A DNA stretch of 64,000 nucleotides, taken from contig NZ_CP136920.1 in the NCBI RefSeq assembly GCF_033100135.1, forward strand, positions 1,178,001 through 1,242,000. The letters run 5' to 3'. The translations under genes and the position numbers were made by a program. The notes under the pieces are model-generated. The model worked only from the letters and a program-made list of their open reading frames with translations. It was not told the DNA's origin and made no database searches. The DNA comes from Rubellicoccus peritrichatus. Its GTDB lineage: Bacteria; Verrucomicrobiota; Verrucomicrobiia; Opitutales; Cerasicoccaceae. The first letter of the stretch is position 1; each line of letters begins with the position of its first letter. This document shows positions 28,088 to 37,090 of this stretch, piece after piece.

Positions 28088-29236
28088 TCAGTCCTTGTCG
28101 AAAATACCCCCGTCTTCGAAGATGACGCGCCCCTGGTTGAGTTCGTCGATCTCTTCGTTGGACCCCTTGTTATCGAGGCTCCAGTAAGTGTCTTCAAGAA
28201 TCGCCTCCGGGTTGGGGAAGGGGCTCTTGTCTGCGAACTCGAAAGCCTTCTCGGCTTCGGCACGGGCAGCTTTTTCAATATTCTTTGCCTTCGCGTCGGT
28301 GATATGGCCTTCGTTCTTCAGGATTTCGCGGAAGAGCGTGATCGGGTCGCGTTGCGTTTTGTAGTCCTGAATCTCAGACTTATCGCGGTATTTTTCTGCG
28401 TTGGCGTCAGCCACACTGTGTCCGCGGTAACGATAAGTGAACATTTCAAGGATCGTTGGCTTACTTTCCTCATGAGCCTTCTTCATGGCTTGAGCGGTCT
28501 TCTCACGAACATCGTAGAGGTTGTTCCCGTTCACGATGCCCCATTCCATGCCATAGCCTTCGCCGCGTTTGGCAAGGAACTGTTCATAAGCACTGGAACG
28601 CGCCTGGCTTGTGCCCATCGAATACTTGTTGTTTTCAATGACGAAAACCACGGGCAAGTCCCACAAGCCGGCAAGATTGAAAGCTTCGTGCACGGCACCC
28701 TGATTGACTGCACCATCGCCCATGAATGTCAGGCAGCAGCCTTTTTTGCCTTTATATTTGAGGGCAAAAGCGAGTCCGGTGCCGAGAGGAACCTGCCCAC
28801 CGACGATACCGTGGCCGCCCCAGTAATTCTTGTCGGGTGCGAAAAAGTGCATCGAGCCGCCTTTGCCCTTGGAGCAACCGGTGGCCTTACCAAACATCTC
28901 GGCCATACACTCATTCATGCTCATGCCAACAGCAAGAGCGTGACCATGGTCGCGATAGGCTGTGATGACATGGTCGTCTTTACCCATCAGGCCGACGGTT
29001 CCGACGGCAACGGCTTCCTGGCCTTCGTAAAGGTGAAGAAAGCCTCCCATTTTACCCTGTTGATAAGCACGAAGACTGCGGGCTTCGAAGGCACGAATCC
29101 GCACCATATCCGTAAACATGCTCAGCTTGTCCTTGGGCGTCAGGCGTGCGTTGACTTCGGTCTTGGCGAGCTCTTCGATTGAGAGTTCGTCCTCCTGACC
29201 TGGATAAAGTTCTGTTTCTGTTTCTGCTTCGCTCAC
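28088..29236 (-). CDS. pdhA: Pyruvate dehydrogenase E1 component, alpha subunit
   Basis: A 382-residue protein. The only suitable start is GTG 29236 (reads SEAETETEL after the initiator). The ThDP/Mg motif GDGAVNQGAVHEAFN to FVIENN is complete, and other family blocks are present: HLYEGQEAVAVG, AYRDHGHALAVG, GKGGSMHFFAPD, YRYRGHSVADAN (the phosphorylatable loop in eukaryotes). It forms an alpha2beta2 E1 with the next gene. First gene of the operon; its promoter must lie in the 260-bp gap to the Nudix gene. Confidence 0.97.
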   Translation of the reverse strand: MSEAETETELYPGQEDELSIEELAKTEVNARLTPKDKLSMFTDMVRIRAFEARSLRAYQQGKMGGFLHLYEGQEAVAVGTVGLMGKDDHVITAYRDHGHALAVGMSMNECMAEMFGKATGCSKGKGGSMHFFAPDKNYWGGHGIVGGQVPLGTGLAFALKYKGKKGCCLTFMGDGAVNQGAVHEAFNLAGLWDLPVVFVIENNKYSMGTSQARSSAYEQFLAKRGEGYGMEWGIVNGNNLYDVREKTAQAMKKAHEESKPTILEMFTYRYRGHSVADANAEKYRDKSEIQDYKTQRDPITLFREILKNEGHITDAKAKNIEKAARAEAEKAFEFADKSPFPNPEAILEDTYWSLDNKGSNEEIDELNQGRVIFEDGGIFDKD

Positions 29237-29422
29237 GTCTTGAATGGTTTGGCTGTTAAATGAGGCTTCTTCCTTTATCTACGTTTTTTGCCCCGGCAGG
29301 AAGCTTTTTATTCAAAATAGGGTTTATAGGCATTGATGATGACATTTAGCCATGCATTTTATGTCAATTTGGTGACATAAAAAGAACAATAGTCATTGGA
29401 GGCTTTGAAAAGTTAAGGGAAC

Positions 29423-29440
29423 GGGGGCATTCCTGCCCCC
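29423..29440 (-). terminator. GC-rich hairpin downstream of the Nudix gene
   Basis: GGGGGCA-TTCC-TGCCCCC, a perfect 7-bp stem with a 4-nt loop, lying between the Nudix gene (ends 29498) and pdhA (starts 29236). It probably ends Nudix transcription; the following minus-strand bases are pyrimidine-rich but not a strict T-run, so it may need Rho. No sign of an alternative antiterminator stem. Confidence 0.45.
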
Positions 29441-29497
29441 TTGTGTTGTGTTTACTTTGGCTCGGACGGGGACATGAATGTCATGGTTTCCCTTGGT

Positions 29498-29995
29498 TTA
29501 AATCCCGATGGATTCTTCCACCACGATTTTCAAATCCTTCTCCGGGTGACAATCCGCTCGGAGAGCAATAAAGCCATCGCGGTGGGAGTCATAATACGGC
29601 CAAATCAAATCCCGATCCGTCGGTGGCACCTTGATTTCGTCAATTTCTTCTCGGGTGTAGAATGCGAAATTGCCTTCGTCGATCGTTTTGGGCAGCTCCT
29701 TCAGTGGCTTTTTGCAGTCAAACATGAACATCAGCCAGTGCTTTTCGCCTTCAAAGTGCTTTTCCGAAACATAGCCCCAGAGGTGCAGGTCTTCCTTTGT
29801 AATCGACAGTTCGGCTTCTTCGCCAACCTCCCGAATCGCACACTCGAATGGACTTTCCCCGCGATCCATTTCCAGCTTGCCACCAATCGGACTCCAGCAG
29901 CCCATATTCGGTGCCTTGCGACGTTCGATCATCAGCAGTTTGCCATCCTCTGAATGAAGAAAGACCAGGACCGATATTTTGAAAGGAAGATTCAT
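29498..29995 (-). CDS. Nudix hydrolase
   Basis: A 165-residue protein with the Nudix box GGKLEMDRGESPFECAIRE-VGEEAEL. Relative to the consensus GX5EX7REUXEEXGU there are two extra residues before the first Glu (MDR) and Ala in place of the usual Gly/Thr near the end, but the REVGEE metal-binding core is intact. ISVLVFLHSEDGKLLMIERR is the usual first strand. Family members hydrolyse nucleoside diphosphates linked to another moiety, such as oxidised dNTPs; the substrate here is unknown. It lies alone between pdhA and pyc on the same strand. Confidence 0.88.
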   Translation of the reverse strand: MNLPFKISVLVFLHSEDGKLLMIERRKAPNMGCWSPIGGKLEMDRGESPFECAIREVGEEAELSITKEDLHLWGYVSEKHFEGEKHWLMFMFDCKKPLKELPKTIDEGNFAFYTREEIDEIKVPPTDRDLIWPYYDSHRDGFIALRADCHPEKDLKIVVEESIGI

Positions 29996-30111
29996 ACGCC
30001 GCTCTTAACTGACGTATATTCAGGAAAAAGCAAATATTGGTTCAACCTTCAGTCGCCCCGACCAGTATACTGATCGAGGCGGATGAGTATTATATTGTGA
30101 GAGGTGCCGAT

Positions 30112-33100
30112 CTAACGCAGTCTTACGAGCAGGTCCTTTGAGTCAACCTGGTCGCCAGTCTGCACTTCGATGGCGTCAACTACGCCATCTGCCAGGGCAT
30201 AAACGGTGGTTTGCATTTTCATTGCTTCGAGCACGCAAAGTTTATCCTTCTTGCTGACTTTCTGGCCGACAGTAACGGATACGCTGCTGACCATGGCCGG
30301 GATCGGTGAGCCGACTTGCATCTTGTCGGCAGGATCTGCCTTGGTGCGTTTCTTTGACTCGGACTTGACCGATTTGTCGAGGATAACGCATTCGCGGGCG
30401 CGACCATTCATCTCAAAGGTAAGGGTCCGTTCGCCATCTGCATTGGGCTCGGAAACGTAAATGAGCTTTACGATGAGCGACTTACCTTCCTCGATCTCTA
30501 CCGTGATCTCCTCGCCCGGTTTGAGGCCGTAGAAAAAGGCCGGTGTTGGCAGGACGCGGGCATGGCCGTATTCGTCTATATATTTTATCAGGTCGGCGAA
30601 GACCTGCGGATACATCAGGTAAGCATAAAGGTCGTCGTCATTGGCTTCAACCTTGTGCTTCTTTGCCAGTTCCTTGCGTGTGGCTTCGATATCGATCTTT
30701 TCCGCACGGGCACCCGGGCGGCCTTTGAACGCCTTGCGATCGCCGAGTACTACCTTTTGCACCTTTTTCGGCCATCCGCCCTTGGGCTGACCAAGGCCAC
30801 CAGAGAGCATATCGACGACGGATTCCGGGAATGCTGTTCCGGGTTCCAGGTTGACCATGTCGGCGGGTTCGACACCCTTGGTCAGCAGGAACATGGAGAG
30901 GTCGCCCACAACTTTGGACGATGGGGTGACCTTTACGATGTCACCCAAAAGCTGGTTGACTTCATGATAATAGCGAACGACTTCGGGCCAGCGGGTACCA
31001 AGGCCGAGAGCACGGGCCTGCTCACGCAGATTGGTATACTGGCCACCGGGCATCTCGTGGGTATATACTTCGGCCGAGCCAAACTTCGGACTGGTATCGA
31101 AGGGGCCGTAGTATTGGCGAACAGCCTCATAGTAGATGGAAAGCTCGTTCAGGAAGTCGAGGTCCAGCCCGGTGTCGCGCTTATCGCCACGGAGCGCGTT
31201 CACGATGGAGTTCAGGTTGGGCTGTGAGGTAAGCCCGGAAAGTGAGGAGATGGCCAGATCGACGACATCGACACCCGCTTCGGCGGCCTTGATGACCGAT
31301 GCTCCGGCAATACCGGAAGAGTCATGGGTATGGAAGTGAACCGGGATGCCTACTTCACTGCGCAAGGCTTTGACCAGCTTGTAGACGGCATGTGGCGTGC
31401 AGAGGCCGGACATGTCCTTGAGTGCAAGTATGTGTGCGCCCATCTTCTCCAGTTCTTTTGCCATATCGACATAGTATTTCAGGGAATACTTGTCGCGCTT
31501 GGGGTCGAGGATATCTCCGGTGTAGCAGATGGTGCCTTCGCAAACGGAGTTCGTGTCCTTGCGGATGGACTCCATCGCCACCTTGAGGTTGGGCAGGTAG
31601 TTGAGCGAGTCGAAGACACGGAAAATATCCATTCCTGATTCTGCGGAGTGCTTGATAAAGCCGCGGATCACGTTGTCCGGGTAATTGGAATAGCCGACGC
31701 CGTTGGCACCACGCAGGAGCATCTGAAAACAGACGTTGGGAATTCGCTCGCGCAGTCGACGCAAACGCTTGAAGGGATTCTCATGCAGGAAGCGCATGGA
31801 GGTATCGAAGGTCGCACCACCCCAGCATTCCAAAGAGTAAAGGTCGCCAGCGCGCTGGGCTACGGCATCGGCCACCAGTAGCTGATCATAACTGCGCATG
31901 CGGGCAGCGAGCAGCGACTGGTGTGCGTCGCGCATGGTCGTATCGGTCACCAGCAGCTTCTTTTGTTTGCGCGTCCACTCCGCAAACTTCTCCGGGCCGT
32001 ACTTGGTCAGATAGTCCTTGGTTCCCTTGGGCAGCTTGTTCGTGTGGTCGTGCTCCGGAATGATTACGGGCAGGTCCATGGTCGGCACCGGGCGCCCTTT
32101 GACCTGATCATTGCCGTTGACAATGGTTTGTCCGAGCAGCTTCAGCAGCTTGGTCGCACGGTCACGGCGACGTTTGAATTTGAAAAGGTCTTTCGATGTA
32201 TCGATTAAGGTCGTGGTCGCCTTACCCGATGAAAAGATCGGATGATTAATGACGTTCTCGATGAAGGGTATGTTGGTTTTTACCCCGCGGATGCGCATTT
32301 CGCTGAGGGCGCGATCCATGCGCTGGATGGCCAGCTCAAAGCTGCTTGCCGAAGCTGTCAGTTTAACGAGCAGTGAATCATAGTATGGCGTGATGACGGA
32401 ACCCGTGTCCCCCATGGCGCCGTCGAGGCGAATGCCAAAGCCTGCGGCTGAGCGGTAGTTGACGATCTTACCGTAGTCGGGGGCAAAATTCTTCTCCGGG
32501 TCTTCCGTGGTAATACGTGCCTGAATGGCGACACCATTGCGCGGGATGTCCCCCTGTTGCGGGATGCCGACCTCATCACTGAAGAGGCTGTGCCCTTGTG
32601 CAATGAGCACCTGGCTGCGCACGATATCAATGCCGGTGATGACTTCGGTTACGGTGTGTTCAACCTGGATGCGGGGGTTCATCTCGATAAAGAACCATTC
32701 GTCTGTATCGAGATCGTAAAGGAACTCCACTGTGCCCGCACTGTAGTAGCCGATCGACTTTGCAATCTGCACGGCAGCATCGCAAAGCGCGCTCCGCACG
32801 TCATCGGGCAGGCCGATTGATGGGGCGATTTCCACAACCTTCTGGTGGCGGCGCTGCACAGAGCAGTCGCGCTCGTGTAGGTGGACCACGTTGCCCTGTT
32901 TATCACCAAGAATTTGGACTTCGATGTGCTTGGCGCGCTCGATGTAACGCTCAAGGAAAACTGCGGAGTTGCCAAAGGCACGTTGCGCTTCGCCCTGCGC
33001 TTCTTCCAGTGATGCTTTTAAATCCTTCGGGTCCTTAACCACGCGCATACCACGACCGCCGCCGCCGAAGGCAGCCTTGATGATGAGCGGGAAGCCGATC

Positions 33101-33549
33101 TTTTTGGCCGTCTTGAGCGCTTCATCCGGGTCGGCAATCGGATCTTCGGTGCCGGGCAGTGTCGGCACTTTTGCCTGATCCGCAATTTTACGTGCTTCGA
33201 TTTTGTCACCCATTCGGGCCAGCAGCTCCGGGCTGGGGCCGACAAATGTGATACCATTCTTCTCACAAGCTTCTGCGAAGTGCGCGTTTTCCGAGAGGAA
33301 GCCATAGCCGGGGTGAACGAGGTCAACGCCCTTTGCCTTGGCCAGGTCCACGATGCTTTCAATATCGAGATAGGCCGCCACAGGACCCTTGCCCTGGCCA
33401 ACGAGGTAGGATTCGTCCGCCTTAAAACGGTGGACCCCAAAACGGTCTTCATTGGCATAGATGGCAACTGTCCTGCAGCCCAGCTCCGTGGCGGAACGGA
33501 AAATACGGACGGCGATTTCACTTCGATTTGCAGCGAGTAATTTCTTCAT
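30112..33549 (-). CDS. pyc: Pyruvate carboxylase
   Basis: 1145 residues, the normal length for the single-chain (alpha4) enzyme. Biotin carboxylase: about 1-450, with GYGFLSENAHFAEACE, ATP loop AFGGGGRGMRVV, and WFFIEMNPRIQVEHTVTE. Carboxyltransferase: about 530-800, with TDTTMRDAHQSLLAARMRS and ALKDMSGLCTPHAVYKLVKA containing the carbamylated Lys context. A PYC_OADA domain (MPGGQYTNLREQA) follows. The C-terminal biotinyl domain has the acceptor Lys1111 in EAMKMQT. The enzyme carboxylates pyruvate to oxaloacetate to replenish the TCA cycle. It is a single-gene unit upstream of the Nudix and PDH genes, so the two main fates of pyruvate are encoded close together. Confidence 0.98.
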   Translation of the reverse strand: MKKLLAANRSEIAVRIFRSATELGCRTVAIYANEDRFGVHRFKADESYLVGQGKGPVAAYLDIESIVDLAKAKGVDLVHPGYGFLSENAHFAEACEKNGITFVGPSPELLARMGDKIEARKIADQAKVPTLPGTEDPIADPDEALKTAKKIGFPLIIKAAFGGGGRGMRVVKDPKDLKASLEEAQGEAQRAFGNSAVFLERYIERAKHIEVQILGDKQGNVVHLHERDCSVQRRHQKVVEIAPSIGLPDDVRSALCDAAVQIAKSIGYYSAGTVEFLYDLDTDEWFFIEMNPRIQVEHTVTEVITGIDIVRSQVLIAQGHSLFSDEVGIPQQGDIPRNGVAIQARITTEDPEKNFAPDYGKIVNYRSAAGFGIRLDGAMGDTGSVITPYYDSLLVKLTASASSFELAIQRMDRALSEMRIRGVKTNIPFIENVINHPIFSSGKATTTLIDTSKDLFKFKRRRDRATKLLKLLGQTIVNGNDQVKGRPVPTMDLPVIIPEHDHTNKLPKGTKDYLTKYGPEKFAEWTRKQKKLLVTDTTMRDAHQSLLAARMRSYDQLLVADAVAQRAGDLYSLECWGGATFDTSMRFLHENPFKRLRRLRERIPNVCFQMLLRGANGVGYSNYPDNVIRGFIKHSAESGMDIFRVFDSLNYLPNLKVAMESIRKDTNSVCEGTICYTGDILDPKRDKYSLKYYVDMAKELEKMGAHILALKDMSGLCTPHAVYKLVKALRSEVGIPVHFHTHDSSGIAGASVIKAAEAGVDVVDLAISSLSGLTSQPNLNSIVNALRGDKRDTGLDLDFLNELSIYYEAVRQYYGPFDTSPKFGSAEVYTHEMPGGQYTNLREQARALGLGTRWPEVVRYYHEVNQLLGDIVKVTPSSKVVGDLSMFLLTKGVEPADMVNLEPGTAFPESVVDMLSGGLGQPKGGWPKKVQKVVLGDRKAFKGRPGARAEKIDIEATRKELAKKHKVEANDDDLYAYLMYPQVFADLIKYIDEYGHARVLPTPAFFYGLKPGEEITVEIEEGKSLIVKLIYVSEPNADGERTLTFEMNGRARECVILDKSVKSESKKRTKADPADKMQVGSPIPAMVSSVSVTVGQKVSKKDKLCVLEAMKMQTTVYALADGVVDAIEVQTGDQVDSKDLLVRLR

Positions 33550-33694
33550 AGGGATTTGTTGGGAGTAAAGTTGAGTAAATTTTTAGAGAAGTCGCCCACA
33601 AAGTTCCGTCACACTTTTTTTATTTCGACTGTCTTGCGGTTACGGGATTCTCCGCTCCAGCAGTGCCGTTTACCTCTTGGGGCATGCAGCTTAT

Positions 33695-34333
33695 CTACGG
33701 CGCCAGTCTCGACACCGACCATTGATCATCGTTCGTCTGCTCGAATTGAATCCGATCATGGAGTCGGCTTTCGCGGCCTTGCCAGAATTCAATGAGGCGG
33801 GGGACGACGCGGTAGCCGCCCCAGAAGTCGGGGAGGGGGATTTCGCCGTCGGCGAATTTGCGCTTTATTTCTTCAAGCTTCATTTCGAGGACCTTGCGCC
33901 CGCTGATGACTTTGCTCTGGTTGGAAACCCAGGCCCCGAGGCGACTGCCATGCGGGCGGCTGAGGAAATATTTCATCGACTCCGCGGTGGAGACTTTTTC
34001 GGCTCGGCCAAGAATTTTCACCTGACGCTCCAGAGGCAGCCAGGGAAAGAGGAGGGCGACATTGGTGTTTTGTGAGATTTCTTCAGCCTTGTTTCCAGTG
34101 TAATTGGTGTAAAAAACAAAACCGCGATCATCGTAGGCTTTGAGGAGAACAGTTCGGATGTTGGGGCGACCTTCCGAATCGACGGTCGAAAGACTCATCG
34201 CGTTGGGCTCGACCAGGTCTGCCGAGCAGGCTTGCTCAAACCAGAGCCGGAACTGTGCCACAGGATTGGCATCCACTGAGTCTTCATCCAAGGCTGCCGC
34301 CTTGTATTCGCGTCTGAGATCGGAAGGATTCAT
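33695..34333 (-). CDS. pdxH: Pyridoxamine 5'-phosphate oxidase
   Basis: A 212-residue protein matching PdxH over its length: LRREYKAAALDE, NAMSLSTVDSEGRPNIRTVL (FMN site), FYTNYTGNKAEEISQN, LFPWLPLERQVKILG, YFLSRPHGSRLGAWVSNQS, PDFWGGYRVVPRLIEFWQG and the C-terminal RLHDRIQFE. FMN-dependent oxidation of PNP or PMP to pyridoxal phosphate. Many PLP enzymes occur in the window (the DAP-decarboxylase-like and cystathionine gamma-synthase-like proteins), but it is not in an operon with them. Confidence 0.97.
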   Translation of the reverse strand: MNPSDLRREYKAAALDEDSVDANPVAQFRLWFEQACSADLVEPNAMSLSTVDSEGRPNIRTVLLKAYDDRGFVFYTNYTGNKAEEISQNTNVALLFPWLPLERQVKILGRAEKVSTAESMKYFLSRPHGSRLGAWVSNQSKVISGRKVLEMKLEEIKRKFADGEIPLPDFWGGYRVVPRLIEFWQGRESRLHDRIQFEQTNDDQWSVSRLAP

Positions 34334-34435
34334 TTTCAGAACTCAGGATGCCATGCGTGGGCATCGGTGCGACCAAAAACATCAGGCTTTGGATTACGCC
34401 ATGAATCTATCCGCAGATTTCACAGATGGCGCAGA

Positions 34436-35011
34436 TTACTGCTTATTGGGTCTGTTTCGCCTAAAGCGGACTGCAACGAATAGTAACGATGTTGCCGCCA
34501 GCACGAATGTGACAGCCGACGGCTCAGGGACGAGGACGAACGCTACGTTTAGAGAATCGAACCCAGTGCCTTCAAACAGTGGTATTGTTGTATATGGCTC
34601 AGTAGCTAAATACGATTTGGCATCTGAGGAGAGGCTTGCATAGGACTGAAAGATACCGGATCCCGTCAGTGTCGTTTCGACATTCGGCGTATCGGTGGTT
34701 AGAGCCACGGCGAAAAACCGCACAGGGGCTACGGTGTTGCTGAATAGTATGATCAGTTCATCCGGGTTACCCACACTTGTCGAGAATGCCATACCGCCAT
34801 CGTAGGTTACAGAGGTGGTACTGAACGAGATGTTTGAGTCGTCCAGTTCAAAATCAGCGATCCCGTCGCCGCCAAAATTTGCAAGTGTTCCTGTATCCGT
34901 TCCGGTAATCGCTAAAGTTTCGTCAGCCGTATTAAAGGTCAATGTCAACGCGCCCATAAGGCCTTGGCTTGATAAAACGAAGAAAGCAAAAAGAAGTATG
35001 CGGGGTTTCAT
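34436..35011 (-). CDS. PEP-CTERM sorted exoprotein
   Basis: A 191-residue protein with signal peptide MKPRILLFAFFVLSSQGLMG, a Thr/Ser/Gly-rich beta-like body, and a C-terminal tripartite PEP-CTERM signal: VPEPSA (VPEP at about 161-164), hydrophobic helix VTFVLAATSLLFVAV, then a basic tail RFRRNRPNKQ. Such tails are recognised by an exosortase, which removes the helix and allows surface or extracellular release. The exosortase gene lies about 24 kb away at 58982-60637. The body has no recognised enzymatic domain. Confidence 0.87.
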   Translation of the reverse strand: MKPRILLFAFFVLSSQGLMGALTLTFNTADETLAITGTDTGTLANFGGDGIADFELDDSNISFSTTSVTYDGGMAFSTSVGNPDELIILFSNTVAPVRFFAVALTTDTPNVETTLTGSGIFQSYASLSSDAKSYLATEPYTTIPLFEGTGFDSLNVAFVLVPEPSAVTFVLAATSLLFVAVRFRRNRPNKQ

Positions 35012-35213
35012 AGTATATGTGCAAGTTGTGGTCGGTTACGTGACCGGTGAAAGAAGTTTTCTGCAACTGGGCCATCATAACACATTGCACCTTAATAATA
35101 CATGAATTTGGGGCATTTTAAATGAATCCTGAGAGAAATAGGATATTTATGATACAAGCAGCTGGCGAGAGGGTGCGATTTAGCGCATTCTTTTATTAGC
35201 TTGGACTTTAAGC

Positions 35214-35720
35214 TTATCGCGTTAGCGATGTGATTTCGTTTTGCCACTCGGGATATTGCGTGACCAGTGTGTGCCGGTCGGCGAGTTCGAAGTCATCCCA
35301 GTCAAAGCCTGGTGTGACCACAATGCTGAGTAGCGCGTAGCCATGCTTGCCGTTTGGTATTAAGCGTGTGCCTTGCCAGGTGCGACTTGGTACTTCGGCA
35401 AAAGGAGACTCACCTTTGGCCAAATCGTTACCGATGCGGATGGTTTCGCCCGATCCATCGGCGTGGAGTTGGAGCATTTCAACAGCATCTCCGAAGTGAA
35501 AATGAAAAGTTTCCGTGGCATCAAGTCGATGCAAGGCGGAGTACATGTTGTTCGTGATCAGGTAGTAGATGGCCGAGGCCAGGTCGCGTGAAGCCGTGAA
35601 CTCCGGCGGCAGGCTGTCCGTGGTCAGCCTGTGCGAATGCGTGTATATCCGGCGAAAGTAGCCACCTTCGCCCGGGAGTGGTTCAAGATGCAAGTGGTCG
35701 ATAATCTCTTCGACATTCAT
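35214..35720 (-). CDS. Cupin superfamily protein (DUF985/cupin_5)
   Basis: A 168-residue protein with the cupin_5 pattern: HLEPLPGEGGYFRRIY, AIYYLITNNMYSALHRLDATETFHFHFGD (His cluster for metal), GSPFAEVP-like strand, TWQGTRLIPNGKHGYALLSIVVTPGFDWDDFE. Length is typical. Family members are small single-domain cupins with epimerase-like fold; the reaction is not established. It stands alone, divergent from the lactonase gene. Confidence 0.88.
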   Translation of the reverse strand: MNVEEIIDHLHLEPLPGEGGYFRRIYTHSHRLTTDSLPPEFTASRDLASAIYYLITNNMYSALHRLDATETFHFHFGDAVEMLQLHADGSGETIRIGNDLAKGESPFAEVPSRTWQGTRLIPNGKHGYALLSIVVTPGFDWDDFELADRHTLVTQYPEWQNEITSLTR

Positions 35721-35826
35721 GGTTGGTAGTAGATAGGATTACTTTTTGCACAGCCTTAGTTTAGATGCAACCTTAGCTAGTTCTTATTTTACTGCTTTGA
35801 AACTATAACTTAACGATACCTTTCCA

Positions 35827-36948
35827 ATGTTTACCTCGAAGTTACTCATTTGTTTCATTTTGCTTCAGAGCCTCATGAATATTCTCTCCGCCGAAGCGCT
35901 TCCTTTTTATATCGGGACCTACTCTACGAATTCAGCGAGTGATGGCATTTATCTCGCTTATCTGGAAACGAAATCCGGTGAAATTTCCAAACCTTTGCTG
36001 GTGGCTGAAGTGGACGATCCGGAGTATCTGGCACTTTCGCCCGATGGCTCGATGCTTTATGCCGCGACGAATGGGCGTGATGGCGGCTTTGTTACTGCTT
36101 ATCGTGTTGAAGACGATCTTAGCTTGAAAAAGCTGAATCGAGTTTCGCTTGATGGTAATCGTTCTTGCCACATTTCGTTGGACGGAGAAGGCAGGCACCT
36201 CTTTTCGGCGAGTTATGGAAAGGGAACGGCATCTGTGATCGGTATTAAAGAGGATGGATCCGTGAGTGAGGTATTGGATCTGGTTCAGTTTGAAGGTTCA
36301 GGCCCGAATGAACGCCGGCAGAAGCAACCGCATGCCCATGCGATTTATGCCAGTCCGCAACATCGCTATGTTTATGTTTGTGATCTTGGAACAGACAAAG
36401 TGTGGAGTTTTGCCCTGGATGCCGAAAGCGGAAAGCTCACGGCGCTTGATCCCGCTGCTGGAGAAGTGCCACCCGGAGGAGGGCCGCGGCATTTAGCTTT
36501 TCATCCCAATGGCAAATTCGCCTATGTGAATAACGAAATGGGACTTGGGGTTACCGTCTTTTCCATGGATCATGGATCCGGTCAGCTGAGCCCTGTTCAA
36601 ACCATCTCGACACTGGCAGAAGGTACGGGTCCAGAGGGTTTGACAACCGCTGCGATACGAGTCCATCCCAATGGCAAGTGGCTCTATGTTTCGAGTCGAG
36701 GTGACGATACGGTTGCTGCATTCGAAATTGCTGATGATGGTACGCTTACCGCAATTGGAAATGTCCCGGCCGGTGTTGAGCAACCACGCGAAATGCAACT
36801 TGACCCGACGGGACAATGGGTGATCACCGCTGGCCAAAAAGATGATCAATTGGCCGCTTTGAGAATTAATAGTCAAACTGGCGAGCTGAAGTCCGCCAGA
36901 CCGACACAGAAAGTCGGATCACCAGTTAGTATCGTGTTTGCGAAATAG
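35827..36948 (+). CDS. Secreted lactonase-family seven-bladed beta-propeller (6-phosphogluconolactonase-like)
   Basis: A 373-residue protein with signal peptide MFTSKLLICFILLQSLMNILSA and the Pgl/YbhE lactonase pattern throughout: FYIGTYSTNSASDGIYL, EYLALSPDGSMLYAA, CHISLDGEGRHLFSASYGKG, QPHAHAIYASP, GGGPRHLAFHPNGKFAYVNNE, TTAAIRVHPNGKWLYVSSRG, QPREMQLDPTGQWVITAGQ. The cytosolic enzyme hydrolyses 6-phosphogluconolactone; export of this copy argues for a different lactone or sugar substrate. The stop TAG overlaps the start of a REP-like repeat. Confidence 0.88.
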   Translation: MFTSKLLICFILLQSLMNILSAEALPFYIGTYSTNSASDGIYLAYLETKSGEISKPLLVAEVDDPEYLALSPDGSMLYAATNGRDGGFVTAYRVEDDLSLKKLNRVSLDGNRSCHISLDGEGRHLFSASYGKGTASVIGIKEDGSVSEVLDLVQFEGSGPNERRQKQPHAHAIYASPQHRYVYVCDLGTDKVWSFALDAESGKLTALDPAAGEVPPGGGPRHLAFHPNGKFAYVNNEMGLGVTVFSMDHGSGQLSPVQTISTLAEGTGPEGLTTAAIRVHPNGKWLYVSSRGDDTVAAFEIADDGTLTAIGNVPAGVEQPREMQLDPTGQWVITAGQKDDQLAALRINSQTGELKSARPTQKVGSPVSIVFAK

Positions 36949-37021
36949 GTAGCGTCCGGCGTCCCCGCCGGACATTTTGCCTCAAAGAACGATTGTCCAG
37001 CGGGAACGCTGGACGCTACCT
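36947..37021. repeat. REP-like double-hairpin repeat, copy 2
   Basis: 75 bp bounded by AGGTAGC and GCTACCT, with hairpins GTCCGGCG-TCCC-CGCCGGAC and GTCCAGCG-GGAA-CGCTGGAC. Compared with copy 1 (13112-13187), the second stem changes one pair on both sides and each loop gains one base. It overlaps the stop codon of the lactonase gene and may end its transcript. Confidence 0.85.
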
Positions 37022-37090
37022 TTGCCTGCTCGCTTCTGCCTTCTTACTTGAGTTTTTCCCGCGCATGCGCTTTCTCAGGAGGCTTCAATC

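Noticed and set aside
28304-29182. Long open frame (292 codons) on the strand opposite pdhA
   Set aside because: It lies entirely within a certain gene, shows no family motif, and follows from codon bias of the real frame. The same holds for long frames opposite pdhB and pyc.
35012-35110. Sigma-54 promoter before the PEP-CTERM gene
   Set aside because: A TGGCCCAGTTGCAG sequence is present, but GG and GC are not ten bases apart as a -24/-12 promoter needs.
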